Shown here: one piece after another, positions 62,343 through 64,000 of the stretch
Layout of the letters: every line of letters begins with the position of its first letter
How positions within the stretch are numbered: position 1 is the stretch's first letter
Source: Pseudomonas fluorescens
GTDB lineage: Bacteria; Pseudomonadota; Gammaproteobacteria; Pseudomonadales; Pseudomonadaceae
Direction: 5' to 3'
Assembly: GCF_000968015.1 (NCBI RefSeq)
Contig: NZ_LACH01000001.1
Span: forward strand, 62,001-126,000
DNA length: 64,000 nucleotides
The notes under the pieces: model-generated
Seen by the model: the letters and a program-made list of their open reading frames with translations, nothing else
The model's database searches: none
What the model was told of the DNA's origin: nothing
Position numbers and translations under genes: made by a program

Positions 62343-64000
62343 ATGCCTGCCCCCTTTCGCCTTACGCCCGTCACCCTTGGGCTTTCTGCTTTTCTGTCTG
62401 CCGGTTTTACCTGTGCCGCGACCACCGTTCTACCCGAAACCTCGATCAGCGCCGAAGCGGAAGCCGATGACCCGCGTGTGAAAGAAACCAGCACCGCGAC
62501 CCGCACCGCCACGCCGGTGCGCTACGTTCCACAAGCCATCGACTCGATCAAAACCGCGAACGTCATGGATTACGGCACCAACGATCTGGGCACCGCGCTG
62601 AGCGGTATCCCCAACGTCAGCAGCGGCGCCGATACACGCTTCGACAGCCTGCGCATCCGTGGTTTCGACGCCAGCAACGACTTCTACCTCGACGGCATCC
62701 GCGACGACAGCCAATACGTGCGCGACTTGCACAACATCGAACGCATCGAAGTCCTCAAAGGCCCGGCCGCTGTTTTGTATGGCCGTGGCAGTCAGGGCGG
62801 GATCGTCAATCGGGTCAGCAAATTGCCTGAATTCGGTCGCCGCTCGACCATCGAAGCCCAAGGCGGCAGCGATGATTTGCGCAGCCTCTACGCCGACCTC
62901 AGCACCGACCCGAGCGAGAACATCAGCCTGCGCTTGAACATGGGCAACATGGATCAAAACAGCTTCCGCGACGGCGTGAGCGGCAATCGCCAACTGTTCG
63001 CTCCGTCGATGAGCTGGCAACTGACGCCGGACCTGAACTGGCTGGTGCAGTACGAATACAGCCGCTACAACCGTACGCCGGATCGCGGTATCCCCGGTGT
63101 AAACGGGCGCCCGGCGGACGTAGGACGGGATACGACCTACGGCAGCGAGCACGATTTCATCGACGACAAGTCGCAATCCCTGCGCTCGAAACTCAGTTAT
63201 GAGCTCAGCGACAACTGGCAGCTGCGCCATACCCTGGGCGTGTTCAAGCTCAACAGCGATTTCGACAACACCTACCTGACGGGTTATACCCCGGCGACCA
63301 ACAAGGTCACGCGCCAGCACTGGCAACAGGACCTGACCACCCGCAACGTCTACAACAACGTCGAACTGGAAGGCGGTTTCGACACGTTCGGCCTTGAGCA
63401 TCGTTTGTTGACCGGCATCGAAATCGGCAGCCAGCGGCGCGACCCGACCCTGTACAACGCGGCGACTTCCGGACGGGGTAGTTCTCCCGTACCGGCGCTG
63501 GACCTGTACAACCCCGACCGCAATTTGCGCCATACCGGGCGGATGCAAGTGTCCAGCAGCACTCACACCGAAGTCGAAAGCCGTGCGGTGTACGTGCAGG
63601 ATCAACTGCGCCTGAACGATCAATGGCAACTGCTGGCCGGTCTGCGTTACGACACCTTCGATATCGAGTCGACCAACAAGCTGCGGGACATTTCCGAAGA
63701 TCGCGACAGCCATAGCACCAGCCCGCGTGTAGGACTGGTGTGGACGCCGCTGCAGAATCATTCCTTCTACGCCTCCTGGACCAAGACTTTCTCCCCGGTC
63801 GGCGGTGGTTTGATCGGCATCACCCCAGGCGCTGCCGGCAACAGCAACGACCTGAGTCCCGAGCTGACCAAGCAAAAGGAAATCGGCGTGAAGAGCGACT
63901 GGCTCGATGACCGCCTGAGTACCACGTTGGCGATCTACGAACTGGAACTCTACAACCGCCGCACCAGCGACCCCAACGATCCGACCGTCACCTTGATGAC
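62343..64000 (+). CDS. TonB-dependent siderophore receptor (3' end outside window)
   Basis: The frame from the ATG at 62343 is open to the window end (552 codons seen). A signal peptide (MPAPFRLTPVTLGLSAFLSA, cleaved near TCAA) is followed directly by the plug domain: KTANVMDYGTNDLGTALSGI, LRIRGFDASNDFYLDGIRDD and IEVLKGPAAVLYGRGSQGGI. The barrel follows. There is no N-terminal signalling (STN) extension, so it is not an FpvA-type transducer. The pattern is of Fiu/PupB-like ferric-siderophore receptors; the siderophore is not predictable. A Fur-box-like sequence lies upstream. Confidence 0.93.
   Translation, partial: MPAPFRLTPVTLGLSAFLSAGFTCAATTVLPETSISAEAEADDPRVKETSTATRTATPVRYVPQAIDSIKTANVMDYGTNDLGTALSGIPNVSSGADTRFDSLRIRGFDASNDFYLDGIRDDSQYVRDLHNIERIEVLKGPAAVLYGRGSQGGIVNRVSKLPEFGRRSTIEAQGGSDDLRSLYADLSTDPSENISLRLNMGNMDQNSFRDGVSGNRQLFAPSMSWQLTPDLNWLVQYEYSRYNRTPDRGIPGVNGRPADVGRDTTYGSEHDFIDDKSQSLRSKLSYELSDNWQLRHTLGVFKLNSDFDNTYLTGYTPATNKVTRQHWQQDLTTRNVYNNVELEGGFDTFGLEHRLLTGIEIGSQRRDPTLYNAATSGRGSSPVPALDLYNPDRNLRHTGRMQVSSSTHTEVESRAVYVQDQLRLNDQWQLLAGLRYDTFDIESTNKLRDISEDRDSHSTSPRVGLVWTPLQNHSFYASWTKTFSPVGGGLIGITPGAAGNSNDLSPELTKQKEIGVKSDWLDDRLSTTLAIYELELYNRRTSDPNDPTVTLM

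Noticed and set aside
62430..63875. 481-codon minus-strand frame in the siderophore receptor
   Set aside because: The plus frame has clear TonB-receptor motifs and stays open to the window end; the minus frame has none.

Overview
The window is a chromosome segment of a fluorescent Pseudomonas (P. fluorescens group). The evidence is about 60% G+C coding DNA, gene order glnA / DUF4124 pair / ntrBC / nrsZ / trmL / secB / grxC / gpmI / envC / ctpA / hisBHAF / mutY / yggX / tRNA-Phe as remembered from the P. aeruginosa PA5117-PA5156 region, and many paired REP palindromes of the Pseudomonas type between genes. Both window ends cut genes: a DUF2339 membrane protein at the left and a TonB-dependent siderophore receptor at the right.

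Layout. 1-9.0 kb: DUF2339 protein, glycogen phosphorylase, a cysteine-cluster protein, typA and thiI. 9.0-15.5 kb is a nitrogen-control block: glnA, two secreted DUF4124 proteins, ntrB and ntrC, then a three-module small RNA that I identify as NrsZ. glnA, ntrB and nrsZ each have a readable sigma-54 promoter, and the ntrB promoter has a textbook NtrC site. 15.5-24.4 kb: trmL, secB, grxC, a rhodanese-like membrane protein, gpmI, envC, ctpA, a YibQ-type deacetylase and a secreted trypsin-like protease. 24.4-30.2 kb: a solute-binding protein, the his genes (hisB-hisH-DUF2164-hisA-hisF) and an OFA-type transporter. 30.4-34.6 kb: panZ-like gene, asmA-mutY-yggX, tRNA-Phe. 34.7-40.7 kb: small secreted protein, DUF1016 nuclease, hydrolase, a paralogous pair of small proteins, a vapBC toxin-antitoxin cassette between two identical copies of a terminator, and a GabP-like permease that appears to be under NtrC/sigma-54 control. 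41.3-45.5 kb: polar amino-acid ABC operon plus a methyltransferase. 45.8-47.2 kb: an unusual two-part deaminase-fold protein and tRNA-Thr.

47.2-55.6 kb is an integrated island of about 8.4 kb in the 3' end of tRNA-Thr(TGT). A P4-type integrase lies just inside attL, and a degenerate 27-bp attR (one base deleted) ends it. Its cargo is one tight, A+T-richer four-gene operon: hsdM, hsdS, an ABC/SMC-type AAA ATPase and an HNH nuclease. There is no hsdR. The ATPase-HNH pair looks like the Septu (PtuA-PtuB) effector pair, so the island may encode a hybrid defence system in which a type I methyltransferase/specificity module works with a Septu-like ATPase-nuclease. This is the strongest candidate for an undescribed system in the window.

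55.7-64 kb: two SDR oxidoreductases (one without the catalytic Tyr), a FrnE-like DsbA protein and a 4-oxalocrotonate tautomerase in one leftward cluster, a RES-Xre toxin-antitoxin pair, an OprD-family porin, another DsbA-family protein and the truncated siderophore receptor.
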